From Synechococcus sp. AG-673-B04 (GTDB lineage Bacteria; Cyanobacteriota; Cyanobacteriia; PCC-6307; Cyanobiaceae), in the NCBI GenBank assembly GCA_003211235.1, contig QCTG01000004.1:1-59562 (forward strand): 59,562 bases of DNA. The letters are read 5' to 3'. Positions 19,441-26,848 of the stretch are shown in pieces (the first letter of the stretch is position 1; each line of letters opens with the position of its first letter). A program made the translations under genes and the position numbers. The notes beneath the pieces are model-generated. The model had not been told where the DNA came from and made no database searches. It was given only the letters and a program-made list of their open reading frames with translations.

Positions 19441-19827
19441 CTACATAGAATAAGGACAAGCTAATAATGTGTTTGATACCATCTCTTGATGGCGTTGTTC
19501 ATTAAACTCGTGTTGCTCTTCGTATGATTTATAGTCAGGATTATCTTCTGCTAAATACTTGCATCTAGCGTATTCAATCATATTCTCTAAATGGTTTTTG
19601 TATCCTCTAACATACTGTTTCCTGTAATAGCACCATTCGTTTTCGGTTGTAGCTTCCTTCATTTTATTAGACAATTTATAACCTTCTGTCTCACCTATTA
19701 TTATTTTCGTCTCAAGTTTGCCGCAGCTTTTTTCAACTTTTTTATCTTCCTTGTTGTCCTCGGTATTGGCTAGTGCTGTGGGCTGTAGTAAGAACAAGCA
19801 GAGTATGGGAACAATTTTTATTTTCAT
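19441..19827 (-). CDS. Predicted secreted protein, 128 aa
   Basis: A Sec signal peptide is plain: MKIKIVPILCLFLLQPTALA, with cleavage likely after ALA near residue 20. The mature part is small, charged and has four Cys (KSCGK, EWCYYR, ARCKY, LACPYSM), suggesting a disulfide-stabilised periplasmic protein. It converges with the lipoprotein gene, 24 bases apart, and both have similar charged, Cys-containing mature parts. No family is recognised. Confidence 0.6.
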   Translation of the reverse strand: MKIKIVPILCLFLLQPTALANTEDNKEDKKVEKSCGKLETKIIIGETEGYKLSNKMKEATTENEWCYYRKQYVRGYKNHLENMIEYARCKYLAEDNPDYKSYEEQHEFNEQRHQEMVSNTLLACPYSM

Positions 19828-19969
19828 AACATCTAATTTTCTATGAACTTATAGGGTCTAGGGCTTTATTTCTGAATTGATTGCTACATATTCCTGCTCA
19901 AGCTATGGCTTTAGTCAGTCATAGTTAGTAGTAACTTGCTTGAAACTATGGCTGCGTAAGTGATCGTTA

Positions 19970-20188
19970 TTGAGAACAAGGCTTGTCTTGGTTGTCTCAA
20001 AAAACCACATATGGTGTCTCACTGTTTCACTGCCTATACTATATATACTATGGGTATTTCAAACTAACGCTGCGCCAGTTCCTCCAGCTGATGAGCAGCT
20101 TGATAAAGCCATCAAAAAAGACCTTAGTAAGCGTGGCTTACCTGAAGTCAAAATACCTAAACCCAAAACAAAGAAGCCTCTTAATTAG
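19970..20188 (+). CDS. Possible small exported protein, up to 72 aa
   Basis: The frame has a hydrophobic stretch LTVSLPILYILWVFQTNAAP followed by a charged, Pro/Lys-rich tail (RGLPEVKIPKPKTKKPLN), as in a short signal peptide or membrane-anchored peptide. The only upstream starts are TTG codons (19970, 19988), so the start is uncertain. Its stop overlaps the convergent next gene by four bases. The call rests mainly on the signal-like segment. Confidence 0.35.
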   Translation: MRTRLVLVVSKNHIWCLTVSLPILYILWVFQTNAAPVPPADEQLDKAIKKDLSKRGLPEVKIPKPKTKKPLN

Positions 20189-20409
20189 TAATCAAACTCT
20201 TTATGAATTGCTTCTGTGTCTAGCAACCTTCCGGCTTCCATCAAAAAATCACATCTCTTTACTATGTAAGTTAAGGCGTGGTCCTTACAGAACTCTGTAA
20301 GCCATTTAGGCTCATCTGCTTCAGTTCCGCCTTCATCACCATCATTTTTTGGAAAAGTTACTTTCATAGTGTTGGTTGCTCTATTTTTTAAATTAAACCA
20401 ATCAACCAT
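20185..20409 (-). CDS. Small acidic hypothetical protein, 60-74 aa
   Basis: The protein reads MVDWFNLKNRATNTMKVTFP and continues acidic to an ending LLDTEAIHKEFDY. The start could be the ATG at 20409 or the internal ATG at 20367. The C-terminal pattern R-[LY]-[LM]-D-x-x-A-[IV]-x-x-E-F-[DN] recurs in the protein at 22926-23126, suggesting distant relatives within the island. No known domain is seen. Confidence 0.45.
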   Translation of the reverse strand: MVDWFNLKNRATNTMKVTFPKNDGDEGGTEADEPKWLTEFCKDHALTYIVKRCDFLMEAGRLLDTEAIHKEFDY

Positions 20410-20492
20410 TATTGGTTGTATCAACAAATATCCTTTTCAAACTGTTTTTGTCGCTACCTTCCCTTATGTCTGCTTTTTAGAATTTAACCCTT

Positions 20493-20666
20493 TTATTCAA
20501 GTGGGTAACCCAAGAAGGTTACATTATCTGATTTGTTTTGAACTATTTGATTAGCCAATCTAAGAATGTCAGCCTTTTTATTCCAAACATAGGTCTTATA
20601 GCGGAGAGTTTCAGCAAGGTGACTAGGCACAGTGATGATGTCATTGGCAGTGTTGTTTCCCATCAT
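20493..20666 (-). CDS. Small hypothetical protein, 57 aa
   Basis: This frame opens with tandem ATGs (20666 and 20663): MMGNNTANDIITVPSHLAET, then LRYKTYVWNKKADILRLANQ, and ends in FLGYPLE. It fills an otherwise empty stretch and has plausible mixed helix/strand composition. There is no signal peptide or membrane segment. It lies 83 bases downstream, on the opposite side, of nothing else obvious, and divergent from the 20866 cassette. Called on coding character only. Confidence 0.4.
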   Translation of the reverse strand: MMGNNTANDIITVPSHLAETLRYKTYVWNKKADILRLANQIVQNKSDNVTFLGYPLE

Positions 20667-20865
20667 ATGAAACTTGAGATGAGTTAAAGCTATGACTATT
20701 TCTGAAAAGGAACAGATTAATTAACCTCACTTAATCCAGGTGGCAGAGGCTACCAAAGAAATGTAGTCGTTTGAACTAAAGCTTGATTTAACCAAAGCTC
20801 TTTAGCAACTACAAACTAACTACAAGATTTACCTCAAACTATTTTTATTTCAACCTTGATTGATT

Positions 20866-21237
20866 ATGACTTACGATTTTAAATACAATTCACTTCCAGT
20901 GCTTATTAGTGCTCGCGTTCGCATTACTGATGAACAGCGCCGGGAGCTAAAAGATGCCTACTATTCTCGCAAGAACGCTCTTCAACCAGCTGAAGCTTCA
21001 GGAACTGGTGGTCTAGTAGTTACAACCAGCTACGGCGCTAGTAATGACCTAGACAAACAGCTTGGATTTTCTAACCTTGTCTTTTCAGACATCGTTAATT
21101 CAAGAGATACTATCAACATCAACATAGTCCTCAAACTACAAGCTGTTCTAGAAGTAGAACTGATTTCTAAAGAGAAGTTGATGGAAGCTTGTGGTTCTTG
21201 TGCGGACTACATCTTTATGAAATTTGAGGATGCCTGA
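20866..21237 (+). CDS. Possible antitoxin/regulator-like protein, 123 aa; first gene of a coupled pair
   Basis: I chose ATG 20866 over the TTG two codons upstream. The C-terminal half (SNLVFSDIVNSRDTININIV, then LKLQAVLEVELISKEKL) resembles the end of an XRE-type helix-turn-helix, where a sequence like LQAVLEV is the usual last helix. The N-terminal half starts MTYDFKYNSLPVLISARVRI and has a charged helix. Its stop overlaps the ATG of the next gene (TGATGA), so the two are translationally coupled. A regulator or antitoxin role is inference from shape and arrangement. Confidence 0.55.
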   Translation: MTYDFKYNSLPVLISARVRITDEQRRELKDAYYSRKNALQPAEASGTGGLVVTTSYGASNDLDKQLGFSNLVFSDIVNSRDTININIVLKLQAVLEVELISKEKLMEACGSCADYIFMKFEDA

Positions 21238-21554
21238 TGACTAATCACGAAGACTACGGAAACTACAAGCCTCAAAAGCCTTTGTCTAGCCGCCTACGCG
21301 TGAGCACCGGAACTAACACTCCAGACAAAGTCAAGAGACACCTAGCTGCTACGGCAACACCTCAATCACTTCCCGAATACATTCATCCGATTAGGACATC
21401 AGGGAAAACCCAAGGTGTAGCTGAAGGCTTAGCTGCTGACTTTAAGTCTGACCTAGCTGCTCTTGGTGATACTGAAGCTCTATCTGGCTGGGAAGCTCAC
21501 GCTGCTCAGATGCTGATGGATGGTAATGATGATGCTATTGATGTATTTATTTGA
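21237..21554 (+). CDS. Hypothetical protein, 105 aa; second gene of the coupled pair
   Basis: It starts one base inside the previous stop. The N-terminal 50 residues are basic and low in structure (MTNHEDYGNYKPQKPLSSRL), and the C-terminal half is an acidic helical region (EGLAADFKSDLAALGDTEAL, AAQMLMDGNDDAIDVFI). I recognise no catalytic motif or family. Overlap with the HTH-like gene suggests the pair acts together, for example as a toxin-antitoxin-like or phage-type control module, but nothing in this protein proves toxicity. Confidence 0.5.
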   Translation: MTNHEDYGNYKPQKPLSSRLRVSTGTNTPDKVKRHLAATATPQSLPEYIHPIRTSGKTQGVAEGLAADFKSDLAALGDTEALSGWEAHAAQMLMDGNDDAIDVFI

Positions 21555-21627
21555 TTGAGTATTGATTGATTGTCGTCCCATTACGACACTAAACTAAGTA
21601 TGGATTTTACACTGGAAAAGTTCTCTT

Positions 21628-21653
21628 ACTGACGCAGCTTTCGTTGCGCCAGT
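21628..21653 (+). other. Hairpin after the two-gene cassette
   Basis: ACTGACGCA pairs with TGCGCCAGT around a GCTTTCGT loop (nine positions, one A-C mismatch). It lies 74 bases beyond the cassette stop. No T-tract follows, so it may be RNA structure instead of a simple terminator. Confidence 0.4.
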
Positions 21654-21674
21654 CTGAAGGATGGTGAAGACGCT

Positions 21675-21711
21675 CTGTGAATTAAGTCTGGGTGGAAACT
21701 ACCATTCACAG
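21675..21711 (+). other. Second hairpin, perfect 8-bp inverted repeat
   Basis: CTGTGAAT and ATTCACAG are exact inverted repeats closing a 21-base interior, which itself holds GGTGG and CC segments that could extend the stem. With the hairpin at 21628 it gives two adjacent structures within a gene-free 200-base gap, which is why a small structured RNA is worth considering. Confidence 0.35.
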
Positions 21712-21754
21712 ATGTTGGAGTATTACCAACACATCCTATTATTTAAACAATCAA

Positions 21755-21865
21755 ATGCTTAGTTATTATCGTTTCCTAGCGTTACTAGGGATTATTCATT
21801 TCCCTTACTTTGTAGATGGAGACATCTTCTGCTCTCACCTTACTGACTTCCTCCTGATTGACTAA
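21755..21865 (+). CDS. Very small hydrophobic peptide, 36 aa
   Basis: The ATG frame reads MLSYYRFLALLGIIHFPYFV and ends TDFLLID, rich in aromatic and aliphatic residues, so it could be a membrane-associated peptide. The two hairpins lie directly upstream. The short length makes this tentative. Confidence 0.3.
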   Translation: MLSYYRFLALLGIIHFPYFVDGDIFCSHLTDFLLID

Positions 21866-21938
21866 GCCTAATCAATATTAAACCTTGCATCTATGCAATG
21901 GTCAAACCTACTAATAACCATTATAGCTTTTTATAACC

Positions 21939-22112
21939 ATGAAATCTTCACTACGTATTTCTACTACTTCTGGTAGACCTCAAGCTATGCAATCTTTCTC
22001 TGCACCTGTTTTTCAAGAATTAACCAGACCAGCTAATCCTCACCTGGACTTCACCGGTGGTATTGCTAAGTGGAGGTTTGATAATTTAAAATTTCAAAAG
22101 CTTGCTATCTAA
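21939..22112 (+). CDS. Small hypothetical protein, 57 aa
   Basis: The frame from ATG 21939 gives MKSSLRISTTSGRPQAMQSF and later NPHLDFTGGIAKWRFDNLKF. It is basic and Ser/Thr/Pro-rich, with no membrane segment. It converges with the 22125 gene. The N-terminal style (Ser/Arg-rich, then Gln/Pro) resembles many short picocyanobacterial island proteins, but no family can be named. Confidence 0.4.
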   Translation: MKSSLRISTTSGRPQAMQSFSAPVFQELTRPANPHLDFTGGIAKWRFDNLKFQKLAI

Positions 22113-22124
22113 TTTCTGCTATAG

Positions 22125-22586
22125 CTAATAGTCCACAATACGATAGGTATCGTCTGTTGCAAAATCACCAATTCCTTCAAACTTAAAGCGTTCTCCCTCA
22201 TCATATTTTAACACGCAATGATAAGTTGTAGGGATGTATTCCATTGTACAAGCAATCAACTCATCTGGAAATTTAGCAGTCACCCACTCACACCTATGCA
22301 TATTTTTTCTTAATCGAATCTCGCCATCAAAATTAGTCAATATATCCCTTTCAAAGTCATGACTACTTTTGCCTTTATAAATAAGTTCTTTCTTAGAGAC
22401 ACGACCGTTGTTGTTAGTGTCCTGAAAGATCTTGACTACGTACGTTCCATTGCGACGTTGTTTGAATTTGATTTTCGATAGTGTGCCTCCATGCGGAACA
22501 ATGGATTTATTGAAATTAAATAAGTCAGTAACATTTGCTGATACCGCCGTAATTTTCCTTCTTTTGCTGCCAGTTCCGCCTCTCAT
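22125..22586 (-). CDS. Hypothetical protein with an EF-hand-like calcium-binding loop, 153 aa
   Basis: The protein is basic at the N-terminus (MRGGTGSKRRKITAVSANVT) with no signal peptide. In the middle is DTNNNGRVSKKEL: Asp at 1, Asn at 3 and 5, Gly at 6, Val at 8, Ser at 9 and Glu at 12, the ligand spacing of an EF-hand loop. Beta-strand-like sequence surrounds it (TYVVKIFQ before, ELIYKG after). The C-terminal part has Cys residues (RCEWV, IACTMEY, YHCVLKY). Single EF-loops of this kind occur in calcium-binding cyanobacterial proteins. The role is unknown. Confidence 0.55.
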   Translation of the reverse strand: MRGGTGSKRRKITAVSANVTDLFNFNKSIVPHGGTLSKIKFKQRRNGTYVVKIFQDTNNNGRVSKKELIYKGKSSHDFERDILTNFDGEIRLRKNMHRCEWVTAKFPDELIACTMEYIPTTYHCVLKYDEGERFKFEGIGDFATDDTYRIVDY

Positions 22587-22748
22587 CCTGTTGCACCAGC
22601 TTTATTAATTCTGATAAAAAATGGATTTTTTTCTCTGGTTTCTCTTCTCCATGACATAATGATTATCCTGCTTTATCATAAAGTATATTGGTAATCATTG
22701 AACGTTTACCCCTTGTTTTGCTTCGAAATCTACTTTAGCCGCAAGTAT

Positions 22749-22931
22749 ATGCTTGCGTGGACTTTCTATAGAGTATTTGCTGAATTAATAGTAACTAACG
22801 CTCAACAGGCAACAATCGACTTGAAGAAGCTGCTTCCGCCGTTTATTTTGCTTGCCGCCGCTTTAGGTTTCTGGATAGCAGATGGATACTCGCCCAATAT
22901 CCAGATGAAAGATGCTCCCTCCTATTTATAA
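22749..22931 (+). CDS. Small single-pass membrane protein, 60 aa
   Basis: From ATG 22749 the protein begins MLAWTFYRVFAELIVTNAQQ and has one clear hydrophobic helix, LLPPFILLAAALGFWIADGY, with a short polar end. A longer start at 22698 exists but adds an unlikely leader. Its end overlaps the convergent next gene by six bases. The family is not recognised. Confidence 0.45.
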   Translation: MLAWTFYRVFAELIVTNAQQATIDLKKLLPPFILLAAALGFWIADGYSPNIQMKDAPSYL

Positions 22932-23126
22932 ATTGAACTCTTCGTCTACAGCATGCGCATCCATGTACCTTTCATCGGCATATAAACGTTCTTCTTGTTG
23001 CCTTGCCCATCGTCTGGTGTGGCTATCAATGCGAGCTCTCAGTATGTGATTCATCCTTTTCTTCTCCTCTTCGTTATTGCTACTCTCTTCGTCTTGAGGA
23101 AATAGACTTTTCACAGTCTTCAACAC
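22926..23126 (-). CDS. Small charged protein, 66 aa, related at its C-terminus to the 20185 protein
   Basis: The sequence begins MLKTVKSLFPQDEESSNNEE and ends with a basic helix and RYMDAHAVDEEFNL. The start is a GTG or TTG beside an AGGAG-like signal, or an internal ATG (MNHILRAR). The C-terminal motif R-[LY]-[LM]-D-x-x-A-[IV]-x-x-E-F matches the 20185-20409 protein. It is strongly charged, with no membrane segment. Confidence 0.45.
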   Translation of the reverse strand: MLKTVKSLFPQDEESSNNEEEKKRMNHILRARIDSHTRRWARQQEERLYADERYMDAHAVDEEFNL

Positions 23127-23860
23127 TCCTTAAATAAAGGTAATAGGCTCATGCCAATTTTGATGTAATGCTTTATATCTTCCGTAAAGGGATATGCTTA
23201 ATACCATCTGAATTCCATTTGTCCTTTTAGCTTTCATTAAAACAGCGCGTAGTTATCTAAGCGCTTTTGCAACGTGGTGCCACCCACGAGACCCTAAGTA
23301 AATACAATTTAGATGGAATTGAAAATATCATTTGACTCCTACTATTGGGTCAATAGCACCTCAAGAGATAAACCTACAGATAGCAATTCAATAGCTAACA
23401 ACTTGTTCATGCTAAAGAGCCTTCTAAGTAGGTCTCAGAGCCTAATAATTATCTCTAATCATATATCTCTTAATCCTTTTTCTTGCAGTCCTTTCTTGCT
23501 GCCATGTTGACCACCTTCTCCATTCAATCTCATGTGCTGTTAAACAGTGAGTCTGTAGAGAAGATGGGTCTTCTATGTCTGGAAGATTTATTCTGATTGG
23601 ACAACTAGGAGCTGAGTTCACTAGCTACACCTATTAACTGTTATGAGATTAGAAAGCTGGGTGTCCTAGCTGTTGTGCTGAAAGAGACTGATTAATGAAG
23701 TTGAGCAAATCTGCCTAAAAATCAGAAAAAACTATTTCAGACTGAGACTTAGGATTATAGCTAATGATTTATGTAGAGTTGCGCAAGATAGATTAATTGA
23801 TACGTAGCATAGCTTTATTCACTGTTCTTGGCTATCAATTAGAAAGTTCTTTAGTCGATC
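23127..23860. other. AT-rich gap with no convincing gene
   Basis: This 734-base stretch has only a weak 65-codon frame (23313-23510) whose product is Ser/Asn/Leu-rich with no coherent pattern. I see no tRNA, no strong terminator and no long repeat. A short imperfect palindrome, GTGGTGCCACCCAC, lies near 23275. Best described as non-coding or decayed sequence. Confidence 0.5.
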
Positions 23861-24094
23861 ATGACATTCCTAGTATTCATCATTGCACTTATGCCATTCT
23901 CTATCGCCGCTTCAGCGTTAGCTCAATACAATATTCCTAATGCAAATGTATTGCAACAACAGCAGAATTCAAGCCATTTAAGGATGATTCAAGACCGGTA
24001 TTACCAGCAACAGCAAATAAAACGTATGGAGCAAAAAAGAGCTCAAGATAAAGAAAAAGGGAAAGGGAGAGAGATAGATGGAGTATTTAACTAG
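23861..24094 (+). CDS. Predicted small secreted protein with a Gln-rich segment, 77 aa
   Basis: A clear signal peptide, MTFLVFIIALMPFSIAASAL, should be cut after ALA near residue 21. The mature part is Gln-rich (VLQQQQNSSH, YYQQQQIKRM) and ends in a Lys/Glu-rich charged tail (RAQDKEKGKGREID). It is the third exported small protein of the island. No family is recognised, and there are no enzyme motifs. Confidence 0.55.
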   Translation: MTFLVFIIALMPFSIAASALAQYNIPNANVLQQQQNSSHLRMIQDRYYQQQQIKRMEQKRAQDKEKGKGREIDGVFN

Positions 24095-25048
24095 AATAAA
24101 TTTGTCTTACCTTATAGCGATGTAATAGGGACACAAATTAGCCCCTCCACACCCCAACCCCCCCGAGGGTAGATCCTTTCCCTGCTAATTGCTGCTGGTA
24201 CCTAGTTATATGTATTGCTATTTCACTGCAGTCTGTATTTATTTGCAGCTAGCAGTTGTCACTCCTCGTAGTTCTTCCAGCGAGTGAAGCGCGTTAAACT
24301 GTCTACATAAATGTTTTAACTAGGCTGTGTGTTGGTGACGCCTGTGTGCCTCTGTGAGGCGTCTTATGTGCTGCCTTGTGTATTGCCTATCCACCTCCTC
24401 TTACGCTTGATACAGAGCCTTGTAGTCGTGAGTATTAGCTGGTACCTGGAGGTTGTCTAACAATCTGGCTTGATGTTGTCTAACTACTGCCACACATCCA
24501 CTGCGTTAGTTGAGGCTAGTGGAGTGTTGGAGAAACTATTGCTGTTATTCCAGCGGGAATGATAATCATTCTCGCTGCTATCCTTTGCTGCTGACTCTGA
24601 ACCTGCTGAAGCCTGGCGCTCAGTTCTGGATAAAGCAGTTATCGGGTGAGTAGCCAAGAAGCAGCATCGTTGTAATTCCGAAGAGCCAACCGATAACTAT
24701 CGCTCCCCAAACCAACTGGTCTGTGCCGCCTGTTTCGTTTCGCATTCTTCTTCTATCACTAATTTTGACTGGCTGAAGCCTGGCCATTAATCGTGTTGCG
24801 GATGCCTGGCTAAATGTGTAGCAAATGTTACGAATGCCTGTCTTTCACGCATATCAGTCGCCATCAGCAGTAATTTATCCGGGTATGTAAATAAGTCTAA
24901 CTAAAGTCCAATACCTGTTTTTCTCTGTAATCCATTGAGATGACTATCTTTAAGAGAGTTCTTTTTTAACGTTTGATCCTCTGAGCCAGTTTGGCGATGC
25001 AGGGTTTGCAGGCCTTGGATCCTTGCTACAAGGGCAAAAAAGCCTGCG
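24095..25048. other. Gene-poor right edge of the island
   Basis: In about 950 bases I can support only one tiny reverse frame (24620-24745). A C-run lies near 24158-24164, and the phrase GCTGAAGCCTGGC occurs at 24607 and again near 24775. Composition moves from AT-rich toward core-like along the stretch. A very short frame near 24825 (MLRMPVFHAY) is too small to judge. No tRNA is visible. Confidence 0.5.
24620..24745 (-). CDS. Tiny membrane peptide, 41 aa
   Basis: From ATG 24745 the frame reads MRNETGGTDQLVWGAIVIGW and continues with a hydrophobic LFGITTMLLLGYS before a short polar end. It fits a single-pass membrane microprotein with an outside or inside acidic head. There is a weak purine-rich signal before the start. 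The hydrophobic segment is the only support beyond an open frame. Confidence 0.35.
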   Translation of the reverse strand: MRNETGGTDQLVWGAIVIGWLFGITTMLLLGYSPDNCFIQN

Positions 25049-25477
25049 ATGCCTCAGCAAACTTCCAGGCCCGAGTCCGGCCCCAACCGTTGGACAACTC
25101 TGCGCCGTCTCGGGATTGCCGCAGCCGTTTTCGGGATTGCCGCCTTCGCTGTACCTCAGTACGGCGTATGGGTGAGGACGTTGAACGGTAAAGCCCTGCT
25201 ACGGGAGGCGGAATTCACTCGCAAGGTGGCGGTTTTGGAGGCTCAGGCCAAAAAAGATTCAGCCGCTCAGTTGGCTGAAGCGGAGATCATTCGGGCAGAG
25301 GGTGTCTCCAAAGCCAACAAAATCATCGGCGAAAGCCTCAAGAACAACCCTGGCTATTTGCAATACCTCTGGATCACCAAGGGAGAGAACGACACCAACC
25401 GAACGGTTTACATGATTCCAAACAATGGTGGGGCTCCTGTTCCCACCTTCGATATCACCAGGAATGGGGGTGGCTGA
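25049..25477 (+). CDS. Short SPFH/prohibitin-like membrane-anchored protein, 142 aa
   Basis: One N-terminal membrane segment (LGIAAAVFGIAAFAVPQYGV, near residue 22) is followed by an Ala/Glu/Lys-rich helix, KVAVLEAQAKKDSAAQLAEA, and IIRAEGVSKANKIIG, which strongly resembles the C-terminal helix of stomatin/prohibitin proteins. At 142 aa it is much shorter than a full SPFH protein and lacks the beta domain. Such stubs are seen in marine picocyanobacteria. It is core-like in composition and marks the end of the island. Confidence 0.7.
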   Translation: MPQQTSRPESGPNRWTTLRRLGIAAAVFGIAAFAVPQYGVWVRTLNGKALLREAEFTRKVAVLEAQAKKDSAAQLAEAEIIRAEGVSKANKIIGESLKNNPGYLQYLWITKGENDTNRTVYMIPNNGGAPVPTFDITRNGGG

Positions 25478-25483
25478 GAACTT

Positions 25484-26848
25484 TCAGTGCGGGCCTGCAA
25501 TGGCATCTGTGACGCGCTCGGTGTTAATTGGGTTGAGCTCCGTTGAACTTCGATAGCGGGGCTGCAGATTTCGTAGAGCAGGCAGCATCGTGAGGCAGGC
25601 AGCTCCCATCAACAGCCACAAAACAACTCCGTTGTTCTGTGCGTCCAAGAGAGCTCCTCCTGCGAGCGGTGCCACGATTGCGCTCACGGTGAAACACTGG
25701 GAGAACAGAGCCATGGCCAGCCCCCGATGCTCAGGGGGTGTCTCCTCGATCACGGCCTCGGTGGCTGTTGGCAGGAACGCCGCCTGGGCAAACGCCATCG
25801 GCAGCAGAGCCAAAAGCACAAGGGCTGTGCCGGCTTCGAACAAGGAAGAGAGCGCAATCAACCCGCAACCGAGGCTGAATCCAGCCAGGCTCAATCCCAA
25901 CCCAAACGCCACGCTGCGATCGGCTAACCATCGGCCCACGGGCCACTGAAGACTGACCAAAAGCGTCAGTTGAAGGGCAATCAGAGCGCTGCTGTGGCTT
26001 TCACTCAAGCCAGGCCGAGCCACCCCACCGCGAACGAGGTCCAGAGGAAGCGCGCTTTGTTGCAGCGCCAGAATTCCTGTCGCAACGATGCTGATTCCCA
26101 GAACCGGCAACAGATGAAGCAACCAGGCTCGGGATGGTGCTGAAACGCTGTTGTCGGAATTTGCGGCAGCCCGATTCAGATCACGCACCGTCTGGCCGTC
26201 GATCAAGGGTTGAAGGCTGATCAGGACCAGCACAGCTCCCATACAGAGGACTTCAACGGCATAAACAACGCGCAGTGTGTCCAGGGTCGCTGCGACTGTG
26301 CCGATCAGGGCTCCAATTCCGATTCCAAGGGCATCCGCACTGCGGACCAAGGCATAACCACGACCGGAAGGCACGCTTCCACAGCTCAGCGGCACCGCCA
26401 GTTCAATGGCAGGCCAGTACAGCCCAGCGGCACAGCCCAACAGCAATTGACCGATCAGATAGCCGCCGTAACTCTCCGCTCGAATCAAGACACAATCCGC
26501 CGTTATCGCCAACAGTGTCGTGATCCGCACCGGCCACGAACAACTGAGTCCGCGGTCGAGCAAAGCTCCGCAAACCAGGCGCACCACGGTTCCGATCAGG
26601 GCGGCAATCGCCAGGCCACTGCCCACCTGGCTGGCGGAGAAGTCGATCGCGTGAAAAATCAGCGGGGTCATGAACATGACCCCGCCAGCTCCGATCGAGG
26701 CGAGAAATCTCAGCCGCGTGACATTTCGGAGAGCTGAAGGAAACTGGGACCACCACCGCAGAGGGTCGGGCGTTGCTGCGCGGACGCTTAACAGGACAGT
26801 GCATCGCGATGGGCCTGATGAGCAGTCTGCTGCTCCACCAGGCGTCAT
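25484..26848 (-). CDS. Major facilitator superfamily transporter
   Basis: This membrane protein of about 430-454 residues has 12 predicted helices. Typical MFS loop sequence is seen at CGALLDRGLSCSWPVR (loop 2-3) and LVRSADALGIGIGALIGTVA (helix 5, motif C-like), with a second half beginning at LLHLLPVLGISIVATGI. The substrate is not evident; drug or metabolite export is typical. The true start is unclear: the ATG at 26848 overlaps the divergent hydrolase by 76 bases, and no better ATG is close to the first helix. Confidence 0.8.
   Translation of the reverse strand: MTPGGAADCSSGPSRCTVLLSVRAATPDPLRWWSQFPSALRNVTRLRFLASIGAGGVMFMTPLIFHAIDFSASQVGSGLAIAALIGTVVRLVCGALLDRGLSCSWPVRITTLLAITADCVLIRAESYGGYLIGQLLLGCAAGLYWPAIELAVPLSCGSVPSGRGYALVRSADALGIGIGALIGTVAATLDTLRVVYAVEVLCMGAVLVLISLQPLIDGQTVRDLNRAAANSDNSVSAPSRAWLLHLLPVLGISIVATGILALQQSALPLDLVRGGVARPGLSESHSSALIALQLTLLVSLQWPVGRWLADRSVAFGLGLSLAGFSLGCGLIALSSLFEAGTALVLLALLPMAFAQAAFLPTATEAVIEETPPEHRGLAMALFSQCFTVSAIVAPLAGGALLDAQNNGVVLWLLMGAACLTMLPALRNLQPRYRSSTELNPINTERVTDAIAGPH

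Noticed and set aside
23313-23510. 65-residue frame in the island gap
   Set aside because: The product is Ser/Asn/Leu-rich without a coherent pattern, has no good ribosome site, and lies in AT-rich sequence where chance frames are common.
24151-24170. C-run as a regulatory element
   Set aside because: A simple homopolymer run with no supporting structure.
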